A stretch of 64,000 nucleotides of DNA from contig NZ_WTVQ01000001.1 of NCBI RefSeq assembly GCF_012910955.1, positions 186,001-250,000 of the forward strand, given 5' to 3'. The DNA is from Aromatoleum diolicum (lineage in GTDB: Bacteria > Pseudomonadota > Gammaproteobacteria > Burkholderiales > Rhodocyclaceae). This document shows, in pieces, positions 30,237 to 40,200 of this stretch (within the stretch, counting starts at the first letter, position 1; every line of letters begins with the position of its first letter). The notes under the pieces were generated by a model, which saw only the letters and a list, made by a program, of their open reading frames with translations, was not told the DNA's origin and searched no databases. The position numbers were made by a program, and so were the translations under genes.

Positions 30237-31244
30237 TCAGAGAATCATGCTGCCGAGATACCACGCAAGACCGGCCATCAGCGCACTGCACGGGATCGTC
30301 AGGACCCAGGCCCAGACGATGCTGCCCGCCACGCCCCAGCGCACGGCCGAGACCTTGCGCGAGGAGCCGACGCCGACGATGGCGCCGGTGATGGTGTGCG
30401 TGGTCGACACGGGGATGCCGAGCGCGGTGGCGAGGAACAGTGTGATCGCACCGCCGGTTTCGGCGCAAAAGCCGCCGATGGGTTTCAGCTTGGTGATCCG
30501 CTGGCCCATGGTCTTGACGATGCGCCAGCCGCCGAACATGGTCCCCATGCCGATCGCGAGATAGCAGGCGATGATGACCCAGGTGGGCACCGGGTCCGAA
30601 CTCTGGCTGATGCCGGCCGCGATGAGCAACATCCAGATGATGCCGATGGTCTTCTGCGCGTCGTTGCCGCCGTGGCCGAGGCTATACAGCGACGCCGACA
30701 CGAGCTGCAAGCGGCGGAACCACTTGTCGACCTTGCGCTGCGAGGTGCGGAAGCAGATCCACGACACCGCGACCATCAGGATCGACCCGAGGAGGAAACC
30801 CAGCAGGGGCGACACCAAGATGAAGGCGATGGTCTTGATCAGGCCCCCGGCGAGCAGCGAATCAAAGCCGCCCTTCGCGACCGCGGCGCCGACCAGGCCG
30901 CCGATCAATGCGTGCGACGAGCTCGACGGAATGCCGTAATACCACGTGATGACGTTCCACACGATCGCCCCGACCAGTGCGCCGAAGACGACGATGTGAT
31001 CGACGATGGCGGGGTCGATGGTGCCCTTGCCGATCGTCGTCGCCACCTTCAGCTGGAAGACGACGATGGCGAGGACGTTGAAGAATGCGGCCCAGGCGAC
31101 GGCCTGATGCGGCTTGAGCACGCCAGTCGAAACGACCGTCGCGATGGAGTTGGCCGCATCGTGGAAACCGTTCATGAAGTCGAACAGCAGTGCCAGCACC
31201 ACGAGGAATATCACCGTGGCGAGGCTGATCTCCAGAGTTGTCAT
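30237..31244 (-). CDS. pit: PiT-family inorganic phosphate transporter
   Basis: Inner-membrane low-affinity phosphate (metal-phosphate) symporter, 335 aa, about ten membrane helices. The two PiT repeats carry the signatures FDFMNGFHDAANSIATVVST (N-terminal) and GHGGNDAQKTIGI plus PVSTTHTITGAIVG (C-terminal). It follows the DUF47 gene after 24 bp, the standard pit accessory arrangement. Confidence 0.94.
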   Translation of the reverse strand: MTTLEISLATVIFLVVLALLFDFMNGFHDAANSIATVVSTGVLKPHQAVAWAAFFNVLAIVVFQLKVATTIGKGTIDPAIVDHIVVFGALVGAIVWNVITWYYGIPSSSSHALIGGLVGAAVAKGGFDSLLAGGLIKTIAFILVSPLLGFLLGSILMVAVSWICFRTSQRKVDKWFRRLQLVSASLYSLGHGGNDAQKTIGIIWMLLIAAGISQSSDPVPTWVIIACYLAIGMGTMFGGWRIVKTMGQRITKLKPIGGFCAETGGAITLFLATALGIPVSTTHTITGAIVGVGSSRKVSAVRWGVAGSIVWAWVLTIPCSALMAGLAWYLGSMIL

Positions 31245-31268
31245 ATTGTTTTCCGGGGAGATCGCAGG

Positions 31269-31907
31269 TCAGGAGTTTTCGAGAACGACGGCCTCGAGGA
31301 TTTTTGCGACGTCCTTGCAGCGATCGGTGACCGATTCGAGAAGTTCGTACACGCCTTTCATCTTGAGCACCTGGCGGACGTCCTGCTCCTCGCGGAACAG
31401 GCGCGACAGAGCCGTACGCAGGACACGATCGGCATCGGATTCGAAACTGGAGATTTCGCGACAGATGCGCAGGATTTCGTGGCCGTTGTCCATGTTCGAC
31501 AGCAGGACCACCGCGGAGCGCACGCGCTCGGCGCAGTACAGGGAGAGGTCGGCGAGCTTGCGCGCCTCCTCGGTGACCTCGACGATGTCGTACAGGGAGA
31601 CCGTCTCGGCGACGTCCTGGATGGTGTCGAGCACGTCGTCCATGCGCGAGATCAGCTGATGAATTTCGTCGCGATCGAGCGGCGTGATGAAGGTGGAGTG
31701 CATCAGCGCCATCACGTCGTGAGTCAGCGTGTCTGCCCGTGTTTCCGTTTCGTCGATGTCGGCGATGGTCCTGGCGACCAGAGCTTCGTCCTTGCCGACT
31801 GCCTGCATCAATGCGGCCAATGACTTGGCACCGATCATGATCTCGTCGGCATGGGCGTCGAAAAGCTTGAAAAACTGTCCCTCTCGGGGCATGAAGCGGG
31901 AGAACAT
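31269..31907 (-). CDS. DUF47/PhoU-like pit accessory protein
   Basis: 212-aa all-helical protein of the DUF47 (PhoU-related) family, which is encoded upstream of PiT transporters and thought to control them. The sequence FFKLFDAHADEIMIGAKSLA, then RADTLTHDVMALMHSTFITPL, is typical. The ATG at 31907 (MFSRFMPREGQF) is chosen; the upstream open frame is unconserved. Confidence 0.93.
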   Translation of the reverse strand: MFSRFMPREGQFFKLFDAHADEIMIGAKSLAALMQAVGKDEALVARTIADIDETETRADTLTHDVMALMHSTFITPLDRDEIHQLISRMDDVLDTIQDVAETVSLYDIVEVTEEARKLADLSLYCAERVRSAVVLLSNMDNGHEILRICREISSFESDADRVLRTALSRLFREEQDVRQVLKMKGVYELLESVTDRCKDVAKILEAVVLENS

Positions 31908-32050
31908 GATGGTATGTGCCTGAAGGCGGATAAAAATAGCTGCGGATTCTACCACCGGCGGTAAGCAGACTTCTTGACCCATGCCAAACGCCGCAACCGT
32001 GTACATGGCTTACGACGTTGCGGCGGCGGCGATCCGACCGCGCCCCCGGT

Positions 32051-33163
32051 TCAGGACGCCCTCCAGCGCCGCAAGGACATTGCCTTTCGGACACGCGCCC
32101 CGGCCAGTTCCAGCGCCGCGTCGCGCGGCAGCAGCCTGCGTGAGGTGGCGGCCACCAGTACCTCGCGGGTGTTGCGCCGGACCTTCTCGGCGATCGTGTC
32201 CAGCGCGGCGGTTTCGATACCCCCGCGATATTCGACCGCGGCACAGATCACCCCGCCGGCGTTGGCGATGAAATCGGGCACGCACAGTACGCCGTGGTGA
32301 TGGAGATATTCCTCCGCGGCCCGCGTAAACGGGATGTTGGCGCCCTGAATGACGAGACGCGTTTTCAGGCGACCGACATTGTCTTCATGCACCACGTCGG
32401 GACGGGCGGCGGGAATCCAGATGTCGCATTCAAGGTCGATCACCGCGTCGCGACCCGACTTTACCCCGCGGGGGTAGTCGAGCACCGATTTCCCGTCGGC
32501 CTTGAGCAGATCCAGCACTGCCAGGTCGATGCCCGCCGGATCGAACAGCGTTCCGCGAGAATCCGACGCGCCGACCAGGACGGCCCCTTTCTGCGCCAGA
32601 AAGCGGGCGGCATGCCTGCCCACCGCACCATAGCCCTGGATCACGACGCGCGCGCCGGCCAGCGGAAAGTTGCAGTAAGACAGCGCCACCTCCGCCGCGT
32701 TGGCAACGCCCCAGCCGGTGGCGCCGATCTCGTCCAGCGGAATGCCGCCGAACTCGCGCGGCAAGCCGACGGCGCGACCGATTTCGTCCTTGACCCACGC
32801 CATGCAGGTCTCGTCGGTCCCCATGTCGGGACCGAAAATGTAGTCGCGGATATCGCCGAGCGCGCACGCCAGGCCGCGGATCAGGCGTTCCTTGTCGGCG
32901 ACGGGCATTTTCGGGTTGCCGTAGAGCACCACCTTGCCGCCGCCATGCGCGAGCCCTGCGGCGGCGTTCTTGAAGGTCATCGCGCGCGCGAGGCGGAAAC
33001 ATTCTTCCGTGCTGACGTCGGGCGCCATGCGCACGCCGCCGATCGCCGGTCCGGCGGCAACGTTGTCGACCACCAGTACGGCCTTCAGGCCGATCGCCGG
33101 CTCATGGACATGGATGACTTTGGCCGGGCCCAACTCGTCCGCAAAGCGAAATTCGTCGCTCAT
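32051..33163 (-). CDS. Glu/Leu/Phe/Val-family amino-acid dehydrogenase
   Basis: NAD(P)-dependent oxidative deaminase (370 aa) of the leucine/valine/glutamate dehydrogenase family. The catalytic lysine segment GLAHGGGKVVLYGNP and Rossmann motif GYGAVGRHAARFL are present, and length fits the shorter leucine/valine-type enzymes rather than a classic GDH. The ATG at 33163 (MSDEFRFADELG) is preferred over a nearer-upstream ATG (33175) and a TTG. The exact substrate cannot be told from sequence by eye. Confidence 0.88.
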   Translation of the reverse strand: MSDEFRFADELGPAKVIHVHEPAIGLKAVLVVDNVAAGPAIGGVRMAPDVSTEECFRLARAMTFKNAAAGLAHGGGKVVLYGNPKMPVADKERLIRGLACALGDIRDYIFGPDMGTDETCMAWVKDEIGRAVGLPREFGGIPLDEIGATGWGVANAAEVALSYCNFPLAGARVVIQGYGAVGRHAARFLAQKGAVLVGASDSRGTLFDPAGIDLAVLDLLKADGKSVLDYPRGVKSGRDAVIDLECDIWIPAARPDVVHEDNVGRLKTRLVIQGANIPFTRAAEEYLHHHGVLCVPDFIANAGGVICAAVEYRGGIETAALDTIAEKVRRNTREVLVAATSRRLLPRDAALELAGARVRKAMSLRRWRAS

Positions 33164-33220
33164 TGCAATCCCCATGATCCGGTCGATCAAGCCCCTGCGT
33201 CGCCGGGGCGAAGCGGCCGC

Positions 33221-33249
33221 CCTGATCCAGCCCGAACGGCCGGATCAGG
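33221..33249. other. Long inverted repeat between tlpA-like and dehydrogenase genes
   Basis: CCTGATCC-A-GCC ... GGC-C-GGATCAGG: an 8-bp plus 3-bp stem with a five-base loop. It could be a factor-assisted terminator for the tlpA-like gene or an operator for the dehydrogenase; no T-run follows. Confidence 0.5.
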
Positions 33250-33278
33250 CACCCGATGCAAAAACTGCGTTCACATCA

Positions 33279-33785
33279 TCACAGCTTGATGCCAAAGGCC
33301 TTGCCGATCGCTTCGGCGGCTTCCGGGCTGTCCCACTCCTTGGCACCATAGACCTTGTGCAGCACCCGTCCTTGCGCGTCGATCAGCAAGGTAAGGGGCA
33401 GTCGGTCGGCACCGAGCATGTTTTCGAGGAACAGCTTGCTGTCGATGAAGTGCGGGAACGACGTGTCGGCCTGTTGCAGGAAGGCCTTGGCACGATCGCT
33501 GTAGTCGTCGGTCGAAATACCGATTACGTTGAAGTGTTTGCCGTGGCGGCGCGCGAGGCGGTCGAGCGATCCCATTTCTTCGCGACACGGGGCACACCAG
33601 CTCGCCCACACATTGATGATCAGCGGCTTGCCGCGGTATTCGGACAGCAGCGTCGAGTTGCCCGACAGGCCCTGCATCGGGGCCTCGCGCAGGATCCCGC
33701 CGACCGGCACCTCGCCCGGCGTGGCGGCTGACGCTGTCGTCGATAGCAGGGACAGGCACAGAAGGAGGGAATAAAGTGTCTTCAT
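33279..33785 (-). CDS. TlpA-like periplasmic thiol-disulfide oxidoreductase
   Basis: 168-aa exported thioredoxin-fold protein. The signal peptide is MKTLYSLLLCLSLLSTTASA; the AhpC/TSA-Redoxin type core has the redox motif WASWCAPCREE and the cis-Pro loop RLPLTLLIDAQG. Such proteins reduce periplasmic disulfides, for example in cytochrome c maturation; the partner here is unknown. The ATG at 33785 is set by the signal peptide. Single gene, divergent from the Anbu operon. Confidence 0.9.
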   Translation of the reverse strand: MKTLYSLLLCLSLLSTTASAATPGEVPVGGILREAPMQGLSGNSTLLSEYRGKPLIINVWASWCAPCREEMGSLDRLARRHGKHFNVIGISTDDYSDRAKAFLQQADTSFPHFIDSKLFLENMLGADRLPLTLLIDAQGRVLHKVYGAKEWDSPEAAEAIGKAFGIKL

Positions 33786-33891
33786 GCGGAAGAGTTTACC
33801 AGCCGATCGCCATTGCTCGACAGGGACACGGCAACCGCCGGCACAATTTCCGCGGCGGGCCGTGCATGCGCCGCACAGCGCCGGAGCGTCA

Positions 33892-33921
33892 CGCACGCCT
33901 TTGGTGCGCATTACTGGTGCA
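33892..33921. promoter_or_regulatory. Two overlapping NtrC-like binding sites upstream of the Anbu operon
   Basis: Against the NtrC consensus TGCACY-N5-GGTGCA, 33905-33921 reads TGCGCA-TTACT-GGTGCA (10 of 12 positions) and 33892-33908 reads CGCACG-CCTTT-GGTGCG (9 of 12). They sit about 50-80 bp upstream of the sigma-54 promoter match, a normal distance for an enhancer. Judged by eye only. Confidence 0.45.
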
Positions 33922-33970
33922 TTTTTCCCATTAGCAGTCTAATACTCTGAAAATACGGCAATCCGCGCAC

Positions 33971-33985
33971 TGGCACAGTATTCGC
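33971..33985 (+). promoter_or_regulatory. Sigma-54 promoter candidate of the Anbu operon
   Basis: TGGCAC-AGTAT-TCGC, with a perfect -24 half and correctly spaced GC in the -12 half (TCGC instead of TTGC). The predicted start is near 33997, 24 nt before the first ATG of the operon. No TGT-N10-ACA NifA site is found upstream. Confidence 0.55.
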
Positions 33986-34020
33986 TGATACTTGTTGAAA
34001 CGTTTCTGGACTGAATCATC

Positions 34021-35457
34021 ATGACGCCGACGTTCTACGACGAGATGCACGATACCGCCGGCACAACCCGGCCGCACTATGCCCACTTCGAAGCCTGGGC
34101 AAACGCCTTGCCGCCCGAGTTGATGGCACGCAAGCGTGCCGAAGCCGACCTGGCCTTTCGCCGCCTGGGCATCACTTTCGCGGTGTATGGCGAGGAAGCC
34201 GGGACGGAGCGGCTGATTCCCTTCGACACCATCCCGCGCATCATTCCCAGCGCGGAATGGAAGACCTTGCGTGCCGGACTGAAGCAGCGCGTCAAGGCGC
34301 TGAACATGTTCCTCGACGATATCTATCACGGGCAGGACATCCTACGCGCGGGCAAGATTCCGCCCGAAGAGGTGCTCAACAACGCGCAATTCCGCCCGGA
34401 GATGCGTGGCTTCAAGGTGCCGAACGGGATCTACGCGCACATTGCCGGGGTCGATGTGGTGCGCGCCGGCGAAGGCGAGTTCTACGTGCTGGAGGACAAC
34501 CTGCGCGTGCCGTCCGGCGTGTCGTACATGCTCGAGGACCGCAAGATGATGATGCGGCTGTTCCCGGAACTGTTCGCACACCAGAAGATCGCGCCGGTCG
34601 AGCATTACCCCGACCTGCTGCTGGAGACGCTGCGTGCGGTGGCTCCCAACGGCGTCGATGATCCGACGGTGGTGGTGATGACGCCAGGGGCGTTCAACTC
34701 GGCCTATTTCGAACACTCCTTCCTCGCGCAGCAGATGGGCGTGGAACTGGTCGAGGGGCGCGATCTCTACATCGACCATGATGTGGTGTATATGCGCACG
34801 ACGCACGGGCCGAAGCGCGTAGACGTGATTTACCGCCGCATCGACGACGACTTCCTCGATCCGGAGGCCTTCCGCGCGGATTCGATGCTCGGCGTGCCGG
34901 GTCTGTTGAAAGCCTATCGCGCCGGCCGGGTGACGCTGTGCAACGCGATCGGCACCGGCGTCGCGGACGACAAGTCGATCTATCCGTATGTCGGCGAGAT
35001 GGTGCGCTTCTACCTCGGCGAGGAACCGATCCTCAACAACGTGCCGACCTGGCGCTGCCGCGAGCGGCATGACCTGAAATACGTGCTGGACCACCTGGCC
35101 GATCTGGTGGTGAAGGAAGTCCACGGCGCCGGCGGCTACGGCATGCTGGTGGGACCGGCGGCGACGAAGGCGGAGATCGAGCAGTTCCGGCAGGCGCTGA
35201 TCGCCCATCCGGAAAAATACATCGCCCAGCCGACGCTCGCGCTGTCGACCTGCCCGACCTACGTCGACAGCGGCATCGCCCCGCGCCACATCGACCTGCG
35301 GCCGTTCGTGCTCTCGGGCAAGGAGGTGTCGCTGGTGCCCGGCGGCCTGACCCGCGTGGCGCTGCGCGACGGCTCGCTGGTCGTCAATTCGTCACAGGGC
35401 GGCGGCACGAAAGATACCTGGGTTCTGGAGAATGGCCATGCTGAGCCGCACCGCTGA
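34021..35457 (+). CDS. Circularly permuted ATP-grasp type 2 protein (Anbu operon)
   Basis: 478-aa member of the circularly permuted ATP-grasp family (DUF404/DUF407), predicted peptide-ligase-like enzymes. Features: ADLAFRRLGITFAVYGE near the N-terminus, the conserved FYVLEDNLRVPSGVSYMLEDR, YRRIDDDFLDPEAFR, and the late KEVHGAGGYGMLVGP loop. It opens the Anbu operon and overlaps the alpha-E gene by 20 bp. Anbu operons pair this enzyme with an alpha-E protein and transglutaminases, suggesting synthesis and removal of a peptide tag; the substrate is unknown. Confidence 0.9.
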   Translation: MTPTFYDEMHDTAGTTRPHYAHFEAWANALPPELMARKRAEADLAFRRLGITFAVYGEEAGTERLIPFDTIPRIIPSAEWKTLRAGLKQRVKALNMFLDDIYHGQDILRAGKIPPEEVLNNAQFRPEMRGFKVPNGIYAHIAGVDVVRAGEGEFYVLEDNLRVPSGVSYMLEDRKMMMRLFPELFAHQKIAPVEHYPDLLLETLRAVAPNGVDDPTVVVMTPGAFNSAYFEHSFLAQQMGVELVEGRDLYIDHDVVYMRTTHGPKRVDVIYRRIDDDFLDPEAFRADSMLGVPGLLKAYRAGRVTLCNAIGTGVADDKSIYPYVGEMVRFYLGEEPILNNVPTWRCRERHDLKYVLDHLADLVVKEVHGAGGYGMLVGPAATKAEIEQFRQALIAHPEKYIAQPTLALSTCPTYVDSGIAPRHIDLRPFVLSGKEVSLVPGGLTRVALRDGSLVVNSSQGGGTKDTWVLENGHAEPHR

Positions 35458-36403
35458 TCATCTTTTCTGGATGGCCCGCTATACCGAGCGGGCCGAGAAT
35501 CTGGCGCGCCTGCTCGACGTCACCTACCAGATGTCGCTGGTGCCGCACGATGCGCAGACCGAGCGCAGCAGCTGGAATGCGGTGCTGGTGCTCAACAGCC
35601 TGGAAGCGCCGTACGCCAAGCGGCACCGCGAAATCACCGCGGCGAACGTGCTGCATTTCATGGTGCGCGACGATACGCATGCTTCGTCGATCTACAGCTG
35701 CCTGCGCAGCGCGCGCGAGAACGCGCATGCGGTGCGCGGCACGCTCACGGCGGAGATGTGGGAGACGATCAACGAGACCTGGCTGCAGGTGAGCAGGCTG
35801 AGCATCGTGGAGATCAACCAGGGCGGCATCGCGGCCTTCTTCGACTGGGTCAAGCAGCGCGCCTCGCTGCTGCGCGGCGCAATGTTCGGCACGATGCTGC
35901 AGGATGAAGCCTTTCAGTTCATCCGCCTCGGCACCCTGCTCGAACGCGCGGACAACACTGCCCGCATCCTCGACGTGAAGTACCACAGCCTGGCCAGCGC
36001 CGGGCAGCAGCAGAGCCAGGAACAGGGCGAAGAGCTGGTCGGGGCCAACGACTTCTACCACTGGGGCGCGCTGCTGCGCTCGGTGTCGGCGTTCGAGGTG
36101 TATCGCAAGGTGTATCGCGACGCCATTACGCCGGAGCGCGTCGCGGAACTGCTGATTCTGCGCGATGACCTGCCGCGCGCGCTGCATTCGTGCCTGCACG
36201 GCGTCGTGACGATTCTCGACCGCGTGCGCAACAACCGGTCCGACGAAACCCTGCGCCGCGCCGGGCAGATCTACGCCTCGCTGCAGTACGGGCGCATGGA
36301 GGACATTTTCGAAATGGGATTGCACGCGTGGCTGGATGATTTCATCGAACGGGTCGGCGATCTGGGCGGGCGCATCAGCAAGGATTTCCTCGTCGGCAGT
36401 TGA
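35438..36403 (+). CDS. Alpha-E domain protein (Anbu operon)
   Basis: 321-aa all-helical alpha-E (DUF403) protein, starting MLSRTADHLFWMARYTERAEN, the family hallmark; the function is unknown but it always accompanies the permuted ATP-grasp. The ATG at 35438 has GGAGA at seven bases; an in-frame ATG at 35432 is the alternative. Its start lies inside the end of the ATP-grasp gene, implying translational coupling. Confidence 0.9.
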   Translation: MLSRTADHLFWMARYTERAENLARLLDVTYQMSLVPHDAQTERSSWNAVLVLNSLEAPYAKRHREITAANVLHFMVRDDTHASSIYSCLRSARENAHAVRGTLTAEMWETINETWLQVSRLSIVEINQGGIAAFFDWVKQRASLLRGAMFGTMLQDEAFQFIRLGTLLERADNTARILDVKYHSLASAGQQQSQEQGEELVGANDFYHWGALLRSVSAFEVYRKVYRDAITPERVAELLILRDDLPRALHSCLHGVVTILDRVRNNRSDETLRRAGQIYASLQYGRMEDIFEMGLHAWLDDFIERVGDLGGRISKDFLVGS

Positions 36404-36480
36404 ATCCGGCGTTTCCCCGCGCACCGCCCTCCGGGGCCGGTCGTACCGACGGCCCGCACATTTTTTTGCGAGCGAAGACC

Positions 36481-37209
36481 ATGACCTATTGTGTTGCGAT
36501 GAACCTCGAGGCGGGGCTCGTCTTTCTGTCCGATTCGCGCACCAACGCGGGCGTCGATCACGTCAATACCTTTCGCAAGATGACGGTGTGGGAACGCACC
36601 GGCGAGCGCGTGCTGGTGATGATGACGGCCGGCAACCTGTCGGTCAGTCAGTCGGTGATCAATCTTCTCAATGAGCACCTTGCCAGTGCCGAATCGCCGA
36701 ACCTCTACAACGCCGCCAACATGTTCGAAGTCGCACGCCGGGTTGGCGAGGCGGTGCGCGAGGTGGACCGACGCGATGCGGCGGCGCTGAAGGAATTCGG
36801 CGTCGACTTCAACCCCTCGCTGATCATCGGTGGCCAGATCCGTGGCGAAGCGCCACGCCTGTTCCATATCTACGCGGCCGGCAATTTCATCGAAACCACC
36901 AACGACACGCCCTACATCCAGATCGGCGAGGCCAAGTACGGCAAGCCGATCGTCGACCGCATCGTCAGGCGCACCACGACACTTTCGGATGGCGCCAAAT
37001 GTGCGCTGGTGTCGATGGATTCCACGATCCGCTCGAACCTGTCGGTCGGCCTGCCGCTCGATCTGTGCGTCATCGAGCGCGACGCCCTCGCGGTGAAGTC
37101 GCATATATCGATCGGCCAGGACAACACCTACTACGCCCAGATTCGCGGCCAGTGGGGCGAGCGGCTGCGAGAGGCGTTCACGGAACTGCCGAATCCCGAG
37201 TGGCTGTAG
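36481..37209 (+). CDS. Anbu, proteasome-like N-terminal-nucleophile protein
   Basis: 242-aa beta-type proteasome homologue (ancestral beta subunit, Anbu). After Met removal the N-terminus would be Thr1 (TYCVAMNLEAG), with Asp17 in LSDSRTNAG and Lys32 in TFRKM matching the Thr/Asp/Lys catalytic set of proteasome subunits. The ATG at 36481 is fixed by this motif. Anbu forms spiral or ring-like assemblies with no AAA+ partner in the operon; in vivo substrates are not established. It lies in the middle of the ATP-grasp/alpha-E/transglutaminase cluster. Confidence 0.92.
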   Translation: MTYCVAMNLEAGLVFLSDSRTNAGVDHVNTFRKMTVWERTGERVLVMMTAGNLSVSQSVINLLNEHLASAESPNLYNAANMFEVARRVGEAVREVDRRDAAALKEFGVDFNPSLIIGGQIRGEAPRLFHIYAAGNFIETTNDTPYIQIGEAKYGKPIVDRIVRRTTTLSDGAKCALVSMDSTIRSNLSVGLPLDLCVIERDALAVKSHISIGQDNTYYAQIRGQWGERLREAFTELPNPEWL

Positions 37210-37261
37210 GCGCCGTGCCGACTCATTCGCCCCCTTGAATTGAAGCAAACGGAGAACTGCC

Positions 37262-40200
37262 GTGTCGATCCACGTCGCCCTGAACCACGTCACGCACTAC
37301 CAGTACGACCGGCAGGTGAACCTCGGCCCGCAGGTGATTCGCCTGCGACCGTGCCCGCACAGCCGCACACGCATCCTGTCGTATTCGCTGCGGGTGCTGC
37401 CGGGAAATCACTTCATCAACTGGCAGCAGGATCCGCAGGGCAATTACCTGGCCCGCCTCGTCTTCCCGGAACCGACGCGCGAATTCCGCGTGGAGGTCGA
37501 CCTGGTCGCCGAGATGGCGGTGCACAACCCTTTCGACTTCTTCCTCGAGCCGGAGGCGGAGGACTTTCCGTTCGCCTACAACGACGCCCAGCGGCACGAG
37601 TTGCAGCCTTACCTGGAGAAGGTCGCGGACAAGGCCGCTGCCGGCGATAAATTCTCCGCATATCTTGCGGGCATTTCGCGCGAAAAACAGCGCACGGTGC
37701 CGTTTCTGGTCGCGCTCAATGCGCAACTGCAGAAGGACATCGGCTATCTGATCCGCCTCGAACCCGGCGTGCAGACGCCGGAGGAAACACTGCAGAAGGC
37801 CAGCGGATCGTGCCGCGATTCGGCGTGGCTGCTGGTGCAGTTGCTGCGCCATCTGGGGCTGGCCGCGCGCTTCGTGTCCGGTTACCTGATCCAGCTGACG
37901 GCCGACGTCAAGTCGCTCGACGGCCCCTCCGGCCCCGAGGCGGACTTCACCGACCTGCACGCCTGGTGCGAAGTCTATTTGCCCGGGGCGGGCTGGGTCG
38001 GACTCGATCCGACCTCCGGCCTGTTTGCCGGCGAGGGCCACATCCCGCTGGCGTGCAGCCCGGAGCCGTCGTCGGCGGCGCCGATCAGCGGGGAGGTCGA
38101 CGAGTGCGAGTGCGAGTTTGCGCACGCGATGAAAGTCGAGCGCGTGTGGGAGGCGCCGCGCGTCACCAAGCCGTACAGCGAGGAACAATGGGCGGCGATC
38201 GAGGCGCTCGGCCATGAGATCGACGCCAAGCTCTTCGGTAGCGACGTGCGCCTGACGATGGGCGGTGAGCCGACCTTTGTCTCGGTCGACGACCCCGATG
38301 GCGAAGAGTGGAACACCGCCGCACTGGGGCCGGCGAAGCGCGTGCTGGCGACCGACCTGTATCACCGGCTGCGCGACAAGTACGCACCGCGAGGGCTGAT
38401 GTTCTTCGGCCAGGGCAAGTGGTATCCCGGGGAGCAGTTGCCGCGCTGGTCGCTCAACGCATACTGGCGGCGCGACGGCGAGCCGATGTGGAGCGACACC
38501 GCGCTGTATGCCGACGAGCGCCACCCGGGGACAGCCGACGCGGCGCTTGCGAATCGCTTCCTGTGCGCGGTGGCCGGGCGCCTGGCGCTGGATCCGAAGC
38601 ATGTCTTCGATGCCTACGAGGACGCCTTGTATTACCTGTGGCGCGAACGGCGCCTGCCGGCGAACGTCAATCCCTTCGACGCGCGGCTCGACGAGCCGAT
38701 GGAGCGCGAGCGCCTGGCGCGCGTGTTCTCACAGGGTTTGTCCAGCGCCGTCGGCGCGGTGCTGCCGGTGGCGAAATCCCCCGCGGGACGATGGATGAGC
38801 GGCCAGTGGTTTCTGCGCAGCGAGCGCTGCTACCTGATTCCCGGTGATTCGCCCCTCGGCTATCGTCTGCCGCTCGATTCGCAGCCCTGGGTGCGCAAGA
38901 CCGATTTCCCCTATCTGCATCAACCCGACCCGACACAGAGCTTCCCGCCCTTGCGCAGCTACGCCGACCTGCGCCAGGATGCGGCTTCGGGTGCCGCCAT
39001 ACGGCTTACCGACGCGCACCCGGCAGCCGGCAGCGAAGCTTCGTCCGGACGCGTGCCGCAGGCGGGGGAGTCGGCAGACTGGGTCACGCGCACGGCGATG
39101 TGCGCGCAGGCGCGCGAGGGCACGCTGTATATCTTCATGCCGCCTACGGACGCACTCGACGACTATCTCGACATCGTCGCCGCCGTCGAGGCCACCGCGG
39201 CAGAGCTGCAGCAGCCGGTGATTCTGGAAGGCTACGAGCCGCCGTCGGACCCACGCATCACGCACTTCCGCATCACGCCCGACCCCGGCGTGATCGAGGT
39301 GAACATCCACCCGGCGAGCAACTGGGATGAACTCGTCGAGCGCACGACGCACCTCTACGAAGCGGCGCGCGAGTCGCGGCTGTCGACCGAGAAGTTCATG
39401 ATCGACGGTCGCCACACCGGCACCGGCGGTGGCAACCATTTCGTGCTCGGCGGCGCCACGCCGAACGATTCGCCCTTCCTGCGGCGGCCGGATCTGCTGC
39501 GCAGCCTGGTGAGCTACTGGCATAACCACCCCTCGCTGTCGTATCTCTTTTCCGGACTCTTCATCGGACCGACCTCGCAGGCGCCGCGCATCGACGAGGC
39601 GCGCAACGATTCGGTCTATGAGATCGAGATTGCCTTCCGCGAGATGGAGCGGCTGCGCGGTCTCAGTGATCAACCCGCCGGGCAGTGTCCGCCGTGGCTG
39701 GTCGACCGGCTGCTGCGCAACCTGCTCATCGACGTCACCGGCAACACGCACCGTGCCGAGTTCTGCATCGACAAGCTGTACTCGCCGGACACCGCGACCG
39801 GCCGCCTCGGCCTGCTCGAATTCCGTGCCTTCGAGATGCCGCCCCACGCGCGCATGTCGCTCACCCAGCAGTTGCTGCTGCGCAGCCTGATCGCGCGCTT
39901 CTGGCAGCAACCCTATGCGCCGCCGCGGCTGGTGCGCTGGGGCACCGAACTGCACGACCGCTTCCTGCTGCCGCACTTCGTCGAGCAGGATTTTGCCGAC
40001 GTGATCGAGGAGATCAATGCGTTCGGCATTCCGATGCAAACGGAATGGTTCGCGCCGCACTTCGAGTTCCGCTTCCCGAAAGTCGGCGACTTCGCCGTGC
40101 GCGGCATCGAAGTGGATCTGCGGCACGCCCTCGAACCGTGGCATGTGATGGGCGAGGAAGGCGCCGCGGGCGGTGCCGTGCGTTATGTCGACTCCTCGCT

